64,000 bases of DNA from Cotesia glomerata (GCF_020080835.1 NC_058159.1:29425525-29489524); one strand, 5' to 3'. Shown: positions 48,871 through 62,782, counted from the stretch's first letter. Made by a program: numbers and translations. Notes: a model not told the origin generated them from the sequence alone.

Positions 48871-50537
48871 GACAAAAAAAAAAGTATAAATATTCTCGGT
48901 CTAAAAAATGAAAAAATTTAATTACTCGAGTAAATTAAGTCATTACTTCATGAATAGCCGACATGTTGAATGATAAATCGCAACAATAATAATTAGTAGC
49001 TGGTATTTATTTAATCATAATGCCGATGTTTTTAAAAACATGAAATAGTTTTAGTGAATAAAAGAAATATTTAATCTTGGCTATAAAGTAATTAGGATTT
49101 TTACTTAGTCTGTAACAAGTGCTTTCTCTGCTCTGGGCCCGTAATGTGTTGTACTGTATTACTCTTTATACTTGTTGCTATATATATCTGTATCTATGCA
49201 TACATATACTATTCACTCAGCTATCCGTCGACACATCCTATCCCGGTATCCAATTGTTTAGCTTCACGTATAGTACTTACTTTATCCCTGAACTGTATAC
49301 TACTGAAGCTCTCGGCATTAAGAGAAACGAGATTTCATTCTATTCCCTCCGATTTATTTACCAGCTAAAATTTAATTCTTGTCTTTAAATTTGATGCGAA
49401 TATTAAAATTAAAATTTCAATTACAATAAGGAGAAATAAAATAGCTTGGCAAAATTTTTAATCAAAAGTTATTTTAATAGGACATTTAGTCACGGCGGTC
49501 GATTTTTTTTCGTCATTGTATTGAGATTTAAAAATAATATTTAATGCAAGTCACGCGGTTATTGGGACACAAGTGTGTATATAATAAGCGTACATGCGTG
49601 AATATTAACTTAATGTACGTACATAATACTCTTTTGTTAAGTCACTTGCTAAAGGCTATTTCTCCGGCAATAATCGATACCAGGACAATGAGAACTCTTT
49701 TTGCTTTTTCAAACAGTAGGCATTTAAATAAATATTAATTATATGTTATTATTATTATCATCTCAATGTCGCGAAGGTTTAAAAAACAGCAGAACTTGAT
49801 GATAATTATTATTAAAATTTTAATTTAAAATCAAGTGCTTAGTTAAAACGCGGAAATCCTCGAGAAGTTTAATGGATCAACTGGGTGGAGTGAAGTACTT
49901 TTTAAATTTTGAACCACCGATTACCATCATTCACTCAGCTCGGTACGAACGCAAACGTCATAAAAGGTCTGGAACTTTATTAGGTAGTTGAAAAAGTTAG
50001 CTCGGCAATATCATCATTTATATATATACCGTGCAGTGACTCGAATAGCTTCGGGTCCAGAACATTGGCTTTACTGTTTATAATGAGTTTCGCGTCTGGA
50101 AAGTTACATAATCGTTTTATTAATACTTGCTGCGATACGATTTAAAAACTAATACCGCCTTTTATGCTCTCCCCATTAACCGTTACACACTTTACGCCGA
50201 TTGATGTTTCATTTTTTTCTTTCAATAACTGAACAGCCTACCCATAAACTTGCTCTGTGATCTCTGATCTCCGGTTTTTATGTTTGTAAAACATTTATTT
50301 TTTGTCTTTAGTGACTAGTCTGTTTTCTGGTTTCATATTTTATTAACTTATTAGTATCGACATTCGTATTTTTGCCGGAAAGGACTTTATGTCTGCTCTC
50401 TGGTCGGTTTATTAGAATTCTCTTTTTTAGTGCATTTGTAACAAAAAAATTTTTTTAGCACCATCTAATGTTTAGAAAAAAATTATTTTGCTTCTAAATA
50501 TTAGTTGATTTGTATTTTTTTTTTTAAATATATTTAT
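48871..50537. other. Intergenic DNA, no gene seen
   Basis: AT-rich, with short overlapping frames near 49.1-49.7 kb that resemble nothing known. Confidence 0.4.
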
Positions 50538-51097
50538 TTAGCAACCTTGTAGTTACTATGTGACTGCCGAGACTTGTGAACTAAAAAAATTACAATTTTG
50601 CTTTATTAAATAATGAATTTTGTTAAATTACACTGTACTTTCTTAAATATTGACATTTTTGAAGATATAAGCTCATCCTAATGTTACACTCATTAAGAGC
50701 TTTCATTTGAGTACCGACATACATTTTAATATATTTTTCATATATACATACATATATATATATATATATACATACATATATATATATATATGAAAAATTG
50801 ATGTGGGTACTCAAATGAAAGGTATTGATAAGTGTAACATCGGGATGAGCTTATATCTTTAAAAATGTCAATAGTTCACAAGATACAAGGTCATTTCTTA
50901 ATTATGTATCTAGAAATAGAGCATTTTTTAATGCAGCCTAAATACTTGTCATCATAAATTAACTATTGGTGAGAATGATATGAAACCATGAAAAGGCACA
51001 ACTCCAGGTCAAGACTTTTCCAACGATATCAAATTTAATCCATTTTATCATATGAATACTGGCCACAAAATTTTGCTTATTCTCTTAATAATATAGA
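50538..51097 (-). mobile_element. Helitron-like element, copy H (one hairpin unit)
   Basis: The 5' end on the minus strand is intact: TCTATATTATTAAGAGAATA with A on its 5' side (T51098 on the plus strand). The 3' end reads CTAA instead of CTAG, still within the Helitron CTRR rule, after a hairpin with one changed base. One hairpin unit has an (AT)n core at about 50752-50790. Confidence 0.85.
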
Positions 51098-54000
51098 TAA
51101 TAATAGTGTGATATAAGTAAGGACTTTTTTTTCGACCTTCCAGCAATTTCAAGTCGACAAATAGGTCCTCAGTTTGTTCATCCGTCAATTGGCGAACTCT
51201 CTAAGATTTAAAAAAAATAAAACCGCTTCCTTGATAGAGTTATAAATAATCCCGTTAGATACACATCTAAAAAATAAACAATAAATTAGTTATCATATGG
51301 TATCATATCATTTAATTTAATCAAGTAGTCTTCCGTTGAAATAAATACAGTAATAAAAGCAGCATGCATAATAAAACCTCAAATAGTAAAAATAGTAATT
51401 AAAAAAGTTGGTCTAGTTGGTTAAATAATCAGAGAGTCGGAGAGTGTAGAGTACCAGTAAGTAAATCAGTTGCTGAGCTGGGTGATAGTCTGACTGTATG
51501 TTTATCTAGATCCTCTAGCTTGAGGCGAAAGAATGTTGAGGTGGTCAAGTAGCTCTAGCTGAAACTCTTCGGTCTGCGGCTAATATAAGCAAGTAGAGTT
51601 CTGGATGATTAAATCCTCTTTATATAATCCGTTCGAGTGTATAGAATATAGTCTATACCTGCATACTTCGTACTAAGAATGATCCATCGACAACGACAAG
51701 ACAAGGCAAGGCAAGGTAAGGAGGGTACGGACTAAAACTGTGAACAGCTACTCAACTGCGCCAGCTCGCCCACCATTTTCTATTTACATTTGCAGACGTC
51801 GTCGTCGCGGAACCAGTATCCACTGGACCGATTAAGAGCCTCGATACCGTGAGAAAAGAGTTCCATACTCTACACTCTACACTCTACACTACACTCACCC
51901 AGGTACCAACTACCAGCTAGGTATAGGTATAGGTGTATGTATATCGGGCGTGGTCACGCGCGTTTCCCACTCGTGCAATCGTCGAGCAAATCCAAGGTTC
52001 CACCGCGAGCTAAGAGCTCCTTTCGCAAACTCCTGAATCTCTTTCTCCGAGCAATACATACAAATACATACATATCTAGTACGTACTTGCTTACTTACTT
52101 ACTCACTTATTTCTTTGTAGTATGTGGTATACATAATACTGCTATCGCCGCACCCTAATAATGTACCTTGAACGTCACGTATATACATCATGTATCTTAC
52201 ATTGGCGTAACCTCCATTACCAAACAACTTCATTAACTTCATTGTTATTTAATAATAATATTATTTCGGTTTTTAAATCACTATTGTTATTAATGAAGAA
52301 TCAGTGATAAGGAATTTCTATCGTTTTAGTTTTTATTTTATTCGATAAATTTATTCATAGTTCATTTTTAATTTAAAAAAAAAATTGGAAAATTCAAAAT
52401 TGCATGCTTCATAATTAGGACTAATATTTTCGCCTTTTTTTTTTAAATAAATGATTGATCTTAAAAAAAAATTTTCTGTATTAAAATAAATTGTAGAAAA
52501 TTTAATTTTCTATAAATAATATCTTATGATTTTATTATACGACTAATAATGTTTTTATTTTAATTCCAAAAATAACATTCATACTAGGATTCAAATTTTT
52601 GTTAATTATAGAAATTTTTATTTTAATATTACGGCTTTCTTATGTGTTTTAAGAAAAAATTATAAAAGACATTTTTTGGAAAAATTAATTTAAAAAAAAA
52701 TTTTTTTTACGACTAATGTTTTTGGTCTGATATCAAAAATTTGACGCGACAAATTATAAATTGTTATCTTAAAACTGGGCGAAAATCCGGGCCTTACTCA
52801 TAATGCTCATTAAATTTTAAGATAAAAAAAAATATTAATTTTCCTACAAATTATTATTAAATCTTGTGATTGCAAATCAGAAAAAACAATTAATTTTTTA
52901 ATATATAAGTAAAAATTAATTAATTAAAATTAATTAATATATATAATTAATAAGTAAAAATTAATTTTTATATACATTAATTTTATTTCAGATAGAAAAA
53001 GAAAATAGAAAGAATTTTACTGTGAAGAGGAAAAACTATACGGGTGAGTTTAATTTATCTGACTTAATAATTTAAAATCAAACAAGAAAATGGACTTTTG
53101 ATAGAATGTTATTCGACTTAATTTCGAGCATAATTATCGAACTAACAGCCTGATATCTCTTGGGTAATAAAAATTTCGTTCATTCCTCACTTAAAGTCCC
53201 CGTTTTTCGGAGCCTCCCAATTGACTTGCAATTTTTTGCAGTGTAATTGAAGGCCGTTAAAAAATGCGACAGGTGCGAAGCAAAATTGCATCTGATGAAA
53301 AAAAAGGGACTGCGTTGTCTCAAATGATCGATTAGCCCCGATGTTCTTCCGAGTAGAAAATTTTAAAACAGAAAAATAATTTTTTAATAATTAATTATTA
53401 ATTTAAAACTTGTGATTAATCTTACTTCGTAATATAGTAAGTTAAATCTTAGAAGGTAATTTTGAATAAGTAGAATTAGTATCAAAGTACATAACTCTTG
53501 ATAAGTATTATTTCTGCAGACTATGAGGGAATAAGCTTTAAATGTGCGACGACAAATAATAATTTAAAGTCTTTAAAACTCCAGAGCATAACAATTTACT
53601 TGTGCTGCGCTACAATTTACATTCACGAGCACGCCAGAAATACCTTTAATGAGTAAATTTAGAAAAGTTTAATAATATAAAACCAAATTCCCAGTTGAGC
53701 TATAAAAATATCTATCAAAGTTAATTGATTTACTGTTGTTATTGTACAGCAACTTTTTCCCCGTTGAAGTTACCGCGAGATACATTCAAATGTATAAATT
53801 ACACAATAATTGATTATTATTATCAACATTACCGTCTTATTTTATTTCACTTATCTTTGTTTTAAAAACCTCCAACTCATTTCAGACAACAATTATTCAT
53901 AGTTAGTTGAGAAAGTTTTAACATTTTTTCCTACCGCTATTACACACTGTTCGAGTAATAATATCCCACTGTAATTTATCATCAACCCAAGAGAAGCTGT

Positions 54001-54584
54001 TTCGTAACTCGTATTGAGCTATCCTCGAAAATTATAAAATATTTATTTTCAACAAGCTCGAAATAGGATTTGATATTAGATTCCACTACACGCCAAACTT
54101 TCAATCACGTTAAAACGTCACTTGTAATTCCCAGATTTATTTGAAATTGACAATACAATGTAGGCCAACTATTTTCATACTATTGACAACTTAAAAGCTT
54201 TACAAATATACTCGCGATGTCAATCTCAATAAAAAAAGAATTGACACAAGACGATATTTTATCGAACTAAAATTCACGTTTTTTGCCAATAAAATATTTT
54301 ACTTTTTATGACATATTTTTTATTATTTTTATAAATTAAAAATATAATTCTCGGTAACAGACCATGACCGTCTAAGCTTTGGAAATTTTAACGTCCAATT
54401 CAACTTGTAAACTTAAACTTTTGATGCCCAGCTCTATTTGGTTAATCTGTACTTGAGTAATTTGAACTTTGTGTATTTGTACTTTGTTGCTTTCAAGCTT
54501 GGTAAATTTAAACTTTACTTAATTTAAAATACATCGCTGGAATTATTCTAGAGTTGGAGCTTTTGATTGTTTTATAAACGAGTG
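51098..54584. other. Intergenic DNA with a GC-richer stretch
   Basis: Bases 51450-52170 are GC-richer. A candidate acceptor (TTCTATTTACATTTGCAG at about 51778-51795) precedes a GC-rich stretch, but no family is recognised in any frame, so I call no exon. An ACACTCTAC-type run lies near 51865-51900. The rest is AT-rich. Confidence 0.35.
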
Positions 54585-54786
54585 TGCGTAGAAAAAAAAA
54601 TTAACTTGAATTAAGTAAATAATTTTGAAGAATTTTATTTTCTTGATTTGAGTAAAAAAATTCTTAAACTAAGAAATTTTGCTTTATTTAAGAATTTTAC
54701 GTCTTGGTTCAAGACAATTAAACTCTTAAAAATTATTTTCTTAATTCAAGAATTTTTCTCCTGATTCAACTTTTTTTTCAGTGTGC
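54585..54786. mobile_element. About 200-bp MITE, CACTGAAAAA type
   Basis: The right end TTTTTTTTCAGTGTGCA and a diverged left end TGCGTAGAAAAAAAAATTAA face each other. The interior has TTGATTCAAG-like palindromes as in 38313-38533. A shorter relative (about 54890-54943, AACTTGATTCAAGA then TTTTTTTCAGTG) follows 100 bases on. Non-coding. Confidence 0.5.
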
Positions 54787-54952
54787 ATTTTTATCAATAA
54801 TTTTTTAAAAATTTTTTGAGTCAGTAATTTTAAAGTTACATTTATAAATCTTTGAAAAATTTGCACAAAAAAAGTTTCTTAATTGCAATATTGAAAAAAA
54901 AAAAATTAACTTGATTCAAGAGAAAGTCAATTTTTTTCAGTGTTTTATATAT

Positions 54953-55351
54953 CCCCATGAAAAAAAAATATATTTCGAAATATATAAAAAATATATAAAT
55001 ATATAAAAAATATGTATAAGTAAATATATTTTTAATACCTAACTTTTGGTCGATTTTTATGTATATTTTATATATTTTAAATGTATTTTAGATATATTCA
55101 AAATATATCTTAAAATATATAAAAAATACATAGCTAAAAATATAAAAAAAATTTATTTTTAATATATCTAAAATATATTTGAAATATGTAAAATATATTT
55201 ATGAAAATCGGCCAAAAGTTAGTTATTAAAAATATATTTACTATACATAATTTATAAATATTTATATATTTTTTATAAATTTTCAATATATTTAAAATAT
55301 ATTTTTTATGTATTTCGACATATATTTTTTTTATATTTTTTTTTTATGGGG
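54953..55351. mobile_element. 399-bp palindromic element, CCCCATG ends
   Basis: CCCCATGAAAAAAAAATATA and its inverted partner ending TATGGGG are flanked by AT. The arms mirror each other through ATATATTTTTAATAACTAACTTTTGG-type sequence split across both sides (for example CTAACTTTTGG at the left and CCAAAAGTTAG at the right). Each arm is made largely of ATATTT repeats. The left arm matches 15989-16109. Non-coding. Confidence 0.7.
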
Positions 55352-56427
55352 ATAAATGTCTACTTTTACTTAGTCGTCCTTGTTTTATCATAAAAATAAC
55401 AATAAAAGCTTCTTGGCGAGATTCAAACTCCGAATTCTCGAAAATGTTCAATTCTCTTAGCGAAAAGTTAAAAACAAACCGTATATCTATCAACCATTAA
55501 ATAATAACCGTTACCACCAGCACGTAATACAAAAACCCGTATCATTTCACCAGTTATCGTTCTCCAGCACAATATAAATATAAATATGTTTATAATAAAC
55601 GCATCAGCTCGGAACATACCTGACGCAAATACCCGCGCATTAACGGGCGCAAATGAGTTTTGCGGCTTCAGTAACTTTACTTTTAAATTTAAACTTCTCA
55701 TTTCCCCTTATCCTCTGCTCCTCTTATCCTTTTATCCTTTTTTTCCAGTCTTGAAACTCTTTCTACCCGCGCAGTAACCATTTATACATTTTCTTAATTT
55801 TTTATTTTCCATTTTTTTTCACCTCTCTTCTCTCTACTCCTTGTATTCTTGCATTGCGTGTACCAGTCTCAGTAACGAGGGCGTCCTCAGCCTCTGCTCA
55901 TACTCAGCGTCTGCTCGCCAGAGATATTGCGGTTAAATTGTTTTGTGTCTTACCAACCATAACAACCATACCATGCACTGTACTTGCACCCAACACTTAT
56001 TTTTTCGCGGTGTGACGCCAGGGCGTCGGCCACTTCCTTTGCCACAGGAGCCTGGCATGTAATACTTCTTCATGCTTCTCTTCACACATCACACACTACA
56101 AGTACATTTATATGTATATATATTTGTATGTAAATACATCAACCAAAGATATGCGTGTATTCAAGAGTTGACTTTAAACGACAAAGAGAATCTTTCGAGT
56201 TTGCTCTTTACTTCTCTATATTCTCTCACTTTGTGCTGGAAAAAATCTGAGAAATGATTGTCCCTGCAGGCGATCCATGGAACTTTTTGCCACATTTCAA
56301 AACGCTTAAAAAATTTCTTACTAAAAACATTTTGAAAAAATGTAAAAATGTAAAAAATTTTGAGCTTAGAAATTAAAAAATTTTCTATTTGAGATTTAAT
56401 TTCTTCGTTTGAAATATTTAATTTAAA
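55352..56427. other. Intergenic DNA with a tRNA-like scrap
   Basis: Bases 55410-55470 on the minus strand contain AGTTTGAATCTCGCC, a B-box-like motif, about 30 bases after CGCTAAGAGAATTG, an A-box-like motif. A cloverleaf is not evident, so I treat it as a possible tRNA/SINE remnant. No protein gene is seen. Confidence 0.3.
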
Positions 56428-57241
56428 TGAAAAATTAAGAAAAAAAAAGCAAAATTTTGTGGCCAGTGTATTTATATGATAAAATGGGTTTTTATGGTTA
56501 AATTTGGTATCGTTGGAAACTTCTTGACTTGAAATTTTGCCTTTTCATGGTTTCATACCATTCTCACCAATAGTCAATTTATGATGATAAGTATTTAGGC
56601 TGCATTCGAAAATATCTCTAGATATATAATCAAGAAATGACCTTGAATCTCGTGAACTATTGATATTTTTAAAGATATAAGCTCATCCCAATGTTACACT
56701 CATCAAGACTTTTCATTTAAGTACCCACATCGATTTTTCATATATTTATGTATAGTATATATATGTATATATGAAAAATATATCAAAAATGCATGTGGGT
56801 ACTCAAATGAAAGCTCTTGATGAGTATAACATCGTGATGAGTTTATATCTTTAAAAATGTCTATAGTTAAGAAAGTACAGCGCAATTTAATATAATTAAG
56901 AAACGACCTTGTATCTTGTGAAATATTGACATTTACAAAGATATAAACTCACCCCGACATTATACTTATCGAAACCTTTCATTTGAGTACCCACATCAAT
57001 TTTTTATATATTTTATATATTTATATATATGAATATGTGAAAAATATATCAAAATGCATGTGGGTATTCAAATGAAAGCTCTTGATCAGTGTAACACCAG
57101 AATGAGCTTATATCTTTAAGAACGTCAATGGTTAAAAAAGTACAGTGCAATTTAACAAAATTCATTATTTAATAAAGCAAAATTTTATTTATTTATAGTT
57201 CACAAGCCACGGCAGTCACCTAGTGACTGCAAGGTTGCTAG
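56428..57241 (+). mobile_element. Helitron-like element, copy I (two hairpin units)
   Basis: The 5' end is eroded (A-rich before AGCAAAATTTTGTGGCCAGT). The 3' end is intact: GCAGTCACCTAGTGACTGC, AAGGTTGCTAG, then T57242. Hairpin units are centred near 56760 and 57020. No coding sequence. Confidence 0.85.
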
Positions 57242-58413
57242 TTTATTTTAATCAAAGCATTCGTAAATTTCTTAAAAATAATTTCGAGTCAATACATCTT
57301 TTTTTTTCTGCGTATTCTTTGTAGAACTTTTTTCTTTTCCTCTTAGTCTTGTTCTTTGATCCAACTTACCTAGATCCTCTATGTACCCTAAAAATTAAAC
57401 CGTTCGCCATTCTCTCCACTCAATATATAATATACAAGACCAACTCGTTTGTTGTTTGAATCCAAGCACATAATCAACATGAACAACTGTGAGTCTGTAC
57501 CGTACTCTGTTGAATATAATTGTATTGGTGTTCGATGTCTACAACTAACCAGGCTCTTGGTTTCTGGGTCCGTTGAGTATAAATAAATATACCTATACTT
57601 CACATTACCTATATAATATAACATAACATATATATATTCTATCCTATAAACTATCAGTTGTACAAGAAAAGGATATAATACATAACAGGCGGGGTCCGTG
57701 TTATCCATCCATCTCTTTGCCTGGAACACGGCTCGTTCTATTCCTCATACATCCAACACATATTGGTGTAGGTTTTTATGAATCCGTTCACCGGTTCTAT
57801 ATTTTTGTAGACCCCAAAAGGTCGCGGTACTATTAACCCACTACAGAGTGAGGTCAATTCGAATGTAAATGGTCCTAATGAAAAAATATTATCGCGCTTT
57901 GCCTTATTGGAGCATCAAGGAACTGAAACTAATTCGGGTGGATTTATTTCACAGGCGGGTTTTATTTATATCGATTCTTCTGGAGACTGGAACTGAAACC
58001 TAACCATTGGAGGTTTTTTAAAATGAAATTTATTTTCAATCTGCGGGTATACAGCTCGAGCTGGCACAGATCTTACATCCGTTTCTTTAATGTCTTCCGT
58101 TGGTTGTAAGATACACACTGAGGTTGCCAACTCTATGCAGGCCATGAGAAAAACATTGTTGTGACATATTGTCGCAGGATTTCCACCGTTTTTTCTCTTA
58201 TTTATTGTTTTACGTGCAAGTTTTTTAATTGCGGAGCAGCTCTAGCGAAACGGGAAATTAAAATCTTTGTAGTTAGGTAATTTAGTGACTGGCTTGAATT
58301 TTTATTATTAAAGACAGTATTACATTACGTTTAGTCCTTTGAGACTTAAAATTAGATTTCTTTGATGAGTTTTTATAGATGATAAAATAATTAAATTATT
58401 TTTGAAGTTTTAA
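57242..58413. other. Intergenic DNA, no gene seen
   Basis: Moderately AT-rich. The 113-codon minus-strand frame at 57388-57729 has no recognisable domain. Confidence 0.4.
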
Positions 58414-58960
58414 TCTATATTATTAAGATAATAAGCAAAATTTTGTGGCCAGTGTATTTATATGATAAAATGGGTTTTTATTTTTAAATTTGGTATCGTT
58501 GGAAAACTCTTGAACTCGTGCCTTTTCATGGTTTCATATCATTCTTACCAATAGTCAATTCATGATGATAAGTATTTAGGCTGCATTCGAAAATGCTCTA
58601 TCTCTAGATACATAGTTAGTAAATTACCCTGTATCTTGTCAACTATTGACATTTTTAAAGATATAAGCTCATCTCGATGTTACACTTATCAAGATCTTTC
58701 ATTTGAATGCCCACATCAATTTTTCATATATTTATATATATTATATATATGTATATATGAAAAATATATCAAAATGCATGTGGGTACTCAAATGAAAGCT
58801 CTTGATTGCAACATCGGGATGAGCTTATATATTTTGAAACATCAATAATTAAAAAAGTACAGTGCAATTTAACAAAAGTCATTATTTAATAAAGCAAAAT
58901 TTTATTTATCTATACTTCACAAAAGTCACGGCAGTCACATAGTAACTGTAAGGTTGCTAG
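58414..58960 (+). mobile_element. Helitron-like element, copy J (one hairpin unit)
   Basis: It starts TCTATATTATTAAG after A58413 and ends AAGGTTGCTAG before T58961. The 3' hairpin has mismatches (GCAGTCACATAGTAACTGT). One hairpin unit is centred near 58745. No coding sequence. Confidence 0.88.
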
Positions 58961-60585
58961 TATATTCTTATTATAACTTTAAAGAGTACAAAAATAATTT
59001 TTATTTCACAAAATTAAAAAAAAATCGCTTTCTTGAAAATTCTAAAAAAATTTCTTTAATTACAACAAAATTTTCAATAAAAAATTCTTCTGATTTAAAA
59101 GAAAAACATTTAATCCATTATCTCAGTAATCCTTCTAACGTCAGCGTAATAATTTTTTCCTCAACTGAAGTGAAATTCGTGCTAAATTTAATTTCAAAAA
59201 GATAAAATAAAAAAATTCGGCTGAATCACCGGAACGACGAGCACTAGACTAGTCAACAAAGTGCACATAATCCTCGTTACGACCAGTAGTTGCTGGTACA
59301 CAGCGGAAGAATAAGAGCGGAAGACGGGGATGTCACCTTATGAGGAGTGTGTCACGTGGAAATCCTTGACAGACAGCTTAAGAGGATTTCATAACAGTAC
59401 GCTTGGATAGAAAGAAATAAATCAAGACGTGGCTTTGCTGGAGCTTTAAGTTTTTCTTCCGCATAAATATATAGATATATAGAAATAATATATATAATAG
59501 ATAACCTCATAATATTCTTAGGGGAAAAGAATTAGTATAAGATCAGATTAATACCAAGCTAAAAGTTGCAAGATTAAATTCGTCTTCTATTTCCGATTTT
59601 TTGTATCTCACCCAACAATTGTTAACGGGAAAATTAATCAGCGATATTAAATTTTTTATCCCTGCGCTAGTTTTTGTAGTATCAGACAAAACATTTCCTC
59701 GTTTTATCGCCGGATTATTTAACTCGCTAAACGCCAGTAACGGTTAAATATTATTTAACTTAACGAAATAATGCAGTTACCGGTTTTTATTAGAGTTTAT
59801 GTGAGAGCTCGGAGTAAACGCCTCTTAAAGTTTAGTCGAATGTTTTGTAATGTCTGGAATTTATTTCATCAAAGGATAAGACATTTGTAGTAGGTATGTT
59901 CAGCGTAACGGAAAATATTTCTCTCTTTTATATAAATTTATATTATACATCTACATTTATATCTATAGAAGCATAAATAGAAGCAAAGTGGTAGTTTTTA
60001 GTACGAGGTTCGTATTTTTGACGCTTTACTCACACTATTTCGCGTCATCTATTTTATCTTTATTTTAGTCAGCTTAGTTCGTTCATATTCCCATCGCTGT
60101 ACAAAATTACAGCGGCAGCGTCGTGTAATGACGCCCTCTTTAACTCAACTTGTCTCTGTACTGTAGATACATCTATCTATCTATATATTTAGTCGTATGT
60201 GTTACTACTTTTTATTTTATTACTTTATTTAGCGGTTTTGTTGCTTGTATTGGTCCTCCTCAGTAGTTTAGTCGCGGCATGCCAGCTAACAGTCAAAAGA
60301 CCGGACAGAACCGAAATGATATTTCTGGCGCCTCTGTCATGTAATGAAGACAAGCTAGCGTAGTATAATACAGTAGAAATAAAATGAACAAAAAAAAAAC
60401 GATAAGCTAAAGTTAAGATAAAGCCATCAGACGTTAATTTATAAATAAATTTTTATTTATTGATCCATTAAATTAATGAGCGATTTTTTATTTAAATTTT
60501 GCTGAGAAAAAAATACAATTTGGTACTTTGTAGTCAGATTTAATAGTTTCAATTAATTTATTATGAAATTAGTCAATTAATTTTA
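58961..60585. other. Intergenic DNA, no gene seen
   Basis: Short frames such as 58954-59205 overlap the end of a Helitron copy and are Lys/Asn-rich translations of AT-rich DNA. No gene, RNA or clear promoter is recognised. Confidence 0.4.
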
Positions 60586-60756
60586 CACAGTAAAAAATTA
60601 AAAAAAAAAAATTAGTGTTAAAAATTTTTGTATTAAATATTTAACACTTTTATGTGTAAATTTAACATTTATTCTATTAAATTAACACAAAAAAGTGTTA
60701 AACATTTAATACAAAAATTTTTAACACTAATTTTTTTTTTTTAATTTTTTACTGTG
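60586..60756. mobile_element. 171-bp TA-flanked palindromic MITE
   Basis: TA at 60584-60585 and 60757-60758 flanks CACAGTAAAAAATT and AATTTTTTACTGTG. The arms continue inward through TTAGTGTTAAAAATTTTTGT and its inverse to a centre near 60670, so nearly the whole element is one hairpin. The end sequence and TA target fit a Tc1/mariner-type MITE. Confidence 0.75.
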
Positions 60757-62448
60757 TAATTGAATTTTTGGTCGCTGTTGTCTGATATGAAAAAAATTTA
60801 TTTCTAAAAAATTTTAACTGATTTTCGTGAAAATAATATTAAATAAAAAATGAAAATTTATTTAAATCATGTATAATTTTTTTTATTACATATTTTACAT
60901 ATTAAATTTTTAAAATAAATTCTTGATGTAAATTTTTGGTCTTTTGAGGTGTAACTTAATTTAAAAATAAATTTTCTCATTTAAAGCCGGAGTCAATGAA
61001 AATAAAAAAAAAAGTGACATTGCATGTGGCGTCAGAGACAAAACAAACAGGAGAGGAGATGAGACCAAACGGAAATGAGGCGAAACCGCATGTAGAGATT
61101 TTGTCGAACTTTTGTCTAGTGAAACCGTATTGTAGTGGGTTAACTTGCATTCTGCTTACACTTCCGGTGAAAAAAGAGTTAAATATAAAAGAAAAAAGTT
61201 GTTTTAATGTTTATTTAAATCCACGGGCATACATAATACATACATTTGTATATATTTATTGGGATCAGGGTTTTAGTACAGCGTTTAGACTTTTTCTTTG
61301 TTAATTATACTTTTTTTTTTGTTTGCAAACGGAAATAACTTTTTCCGCAATATTTTAATGACTCATTCTCATTCTATATGTTATCTGATTATGAATATAC
61401 CAACTAACTTGTAACACTAAAGATTCACTAGCGTGTAATGACCTGAGTATAAATAAGCTTTAATCTTTGTGTACTTTTTTAACTTAATTACAATATTTTA
61501 ATTACTTTGATCGTGTTATTTGTTTAAATATTTGTGTTAAAGAAAATTTTTCCATGCAATTTAAGTTAATTTTATTAGAGATAAAAAATGGGAAAAAAAA
61601 TATTGACAAAATTACCGGAGGTACAGAATTGCTCACAATTATCATTATCGACGCGAATAATATATACAGCAATAATTTATTTAATAACATTAACGTTAGA
61701 GAAGATATTAGAGTGAGTAAAAGAGGCAGAGGCAAAGTAAAGAGCAAAAAACGTTTAAAATATTAATTAGATTGAGGAAAGGAGGTGTATATTTATATAC
61801 ATTGGCAGGAGAACTCTCACCTTGGCATACCGACTGCACTGTCAAGGTCCCCCGCAAGCCACAGTGGGTAAATTATAGGCCGAATCCAATTAGTCTCGTA
61901 ACGTAGTGTAGAGTGTAGAGAGTAGAGTAGAGTAGAGTAGAGTAGAGAGAGGTTTGTTCGGGCAACTTTAGCCACCGCCGCGATATTGGCAAAGAGAACT
62001 GGGCACCAATGCCACCGTCGTCGTCCTCTGTTCCCAGCCCCAGCGTATCGTCCTGGTTTCTGGCTCTGGCTACACTGCCTTCGTTTAGAAACGTTGACGC
62101 GCTTCTCTCTCTCTTTCTCTCTTTTACTCGTTCTCTCTCTCCCGGTAAGAGAATTGCAGGTAGCCTCCAGCCAGCAGACTGTTGATGCGTTTTCCAATTA
62201 TTTCGAGCCAATGGAACTTTCGCCGAAACGCTAATTGCAAATCCGTCGGTACACCGATCCGCTCTTTTATTTTTTGTTCTTTGACTTTTTATTTTGTTGA
62301 AAACTTGCGTTAAAATTTTTTCAAATAATAATAATAATTTTAAAAAAGCATAAGTTTTTACAAAGGAAATTAAAAAAAAGTTGTATTTATAATTTTTTTT
62401 TATCATAATTATTTTATAAACTTTTGAAATTTTCTGATTAAATAATAA
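60757..62448. other. Intergenic DNA with a GC-richer island
   Basis: Bases 61800-62230 are GC-richer. They include a (TAGAG)n run at about 61919-61949 and a CTCTCT run at about 62104-62140, that is, GAGA-type motifs on both strands. Open frames of 126 and 177 codons overlap on the minus strand here and one of 82 on the plus strand; none resembles a known protein. A promoter or enhancer is possible. Confidence 0.35.
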
Positions 62449-62704
62449 TCTATATTATTAAGAGAATAAGCAAAATTTTGTGGCCTTTTCATGGTTTCAT
62501 ATCATTCTCACCAATAGTAAATTTATAATGATAAGTACTTAGGCTGCATTCGAAAATGCTCTATCTTTAGATACATAATTAAGAAATGACCTTATATCTC
62601 GTGAACTATTGACATTTTTAAAGATATAAGCTCCTCTTGATGTCACACTCATCAAGACCTTTCATTTAAGTACCTATATCAATTTTTCATATATTTTACA
62701 TATG

Positions 62705-62782
<78 letters not shown>

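Noticed and set aside
51796..51870. Possible exon after TTCTATTTACATTTGCAG
   Set aside because: A good-looking acceptor, but no frame gives a recognisable protein and no convincing donor follows.
60996..61304. 102-codon plus-strand ORF
   Set aside because: No recognisable family; it follows a poly-A run and could be chance. Kept as unsupported.
61817..62406. Minus-strand ORFs of 126 and 177 codons
   Set aside because: Two overlapping frames plus a plus-strand frame are open in the same GC-rich island; composition explains this, and no domain is visible.
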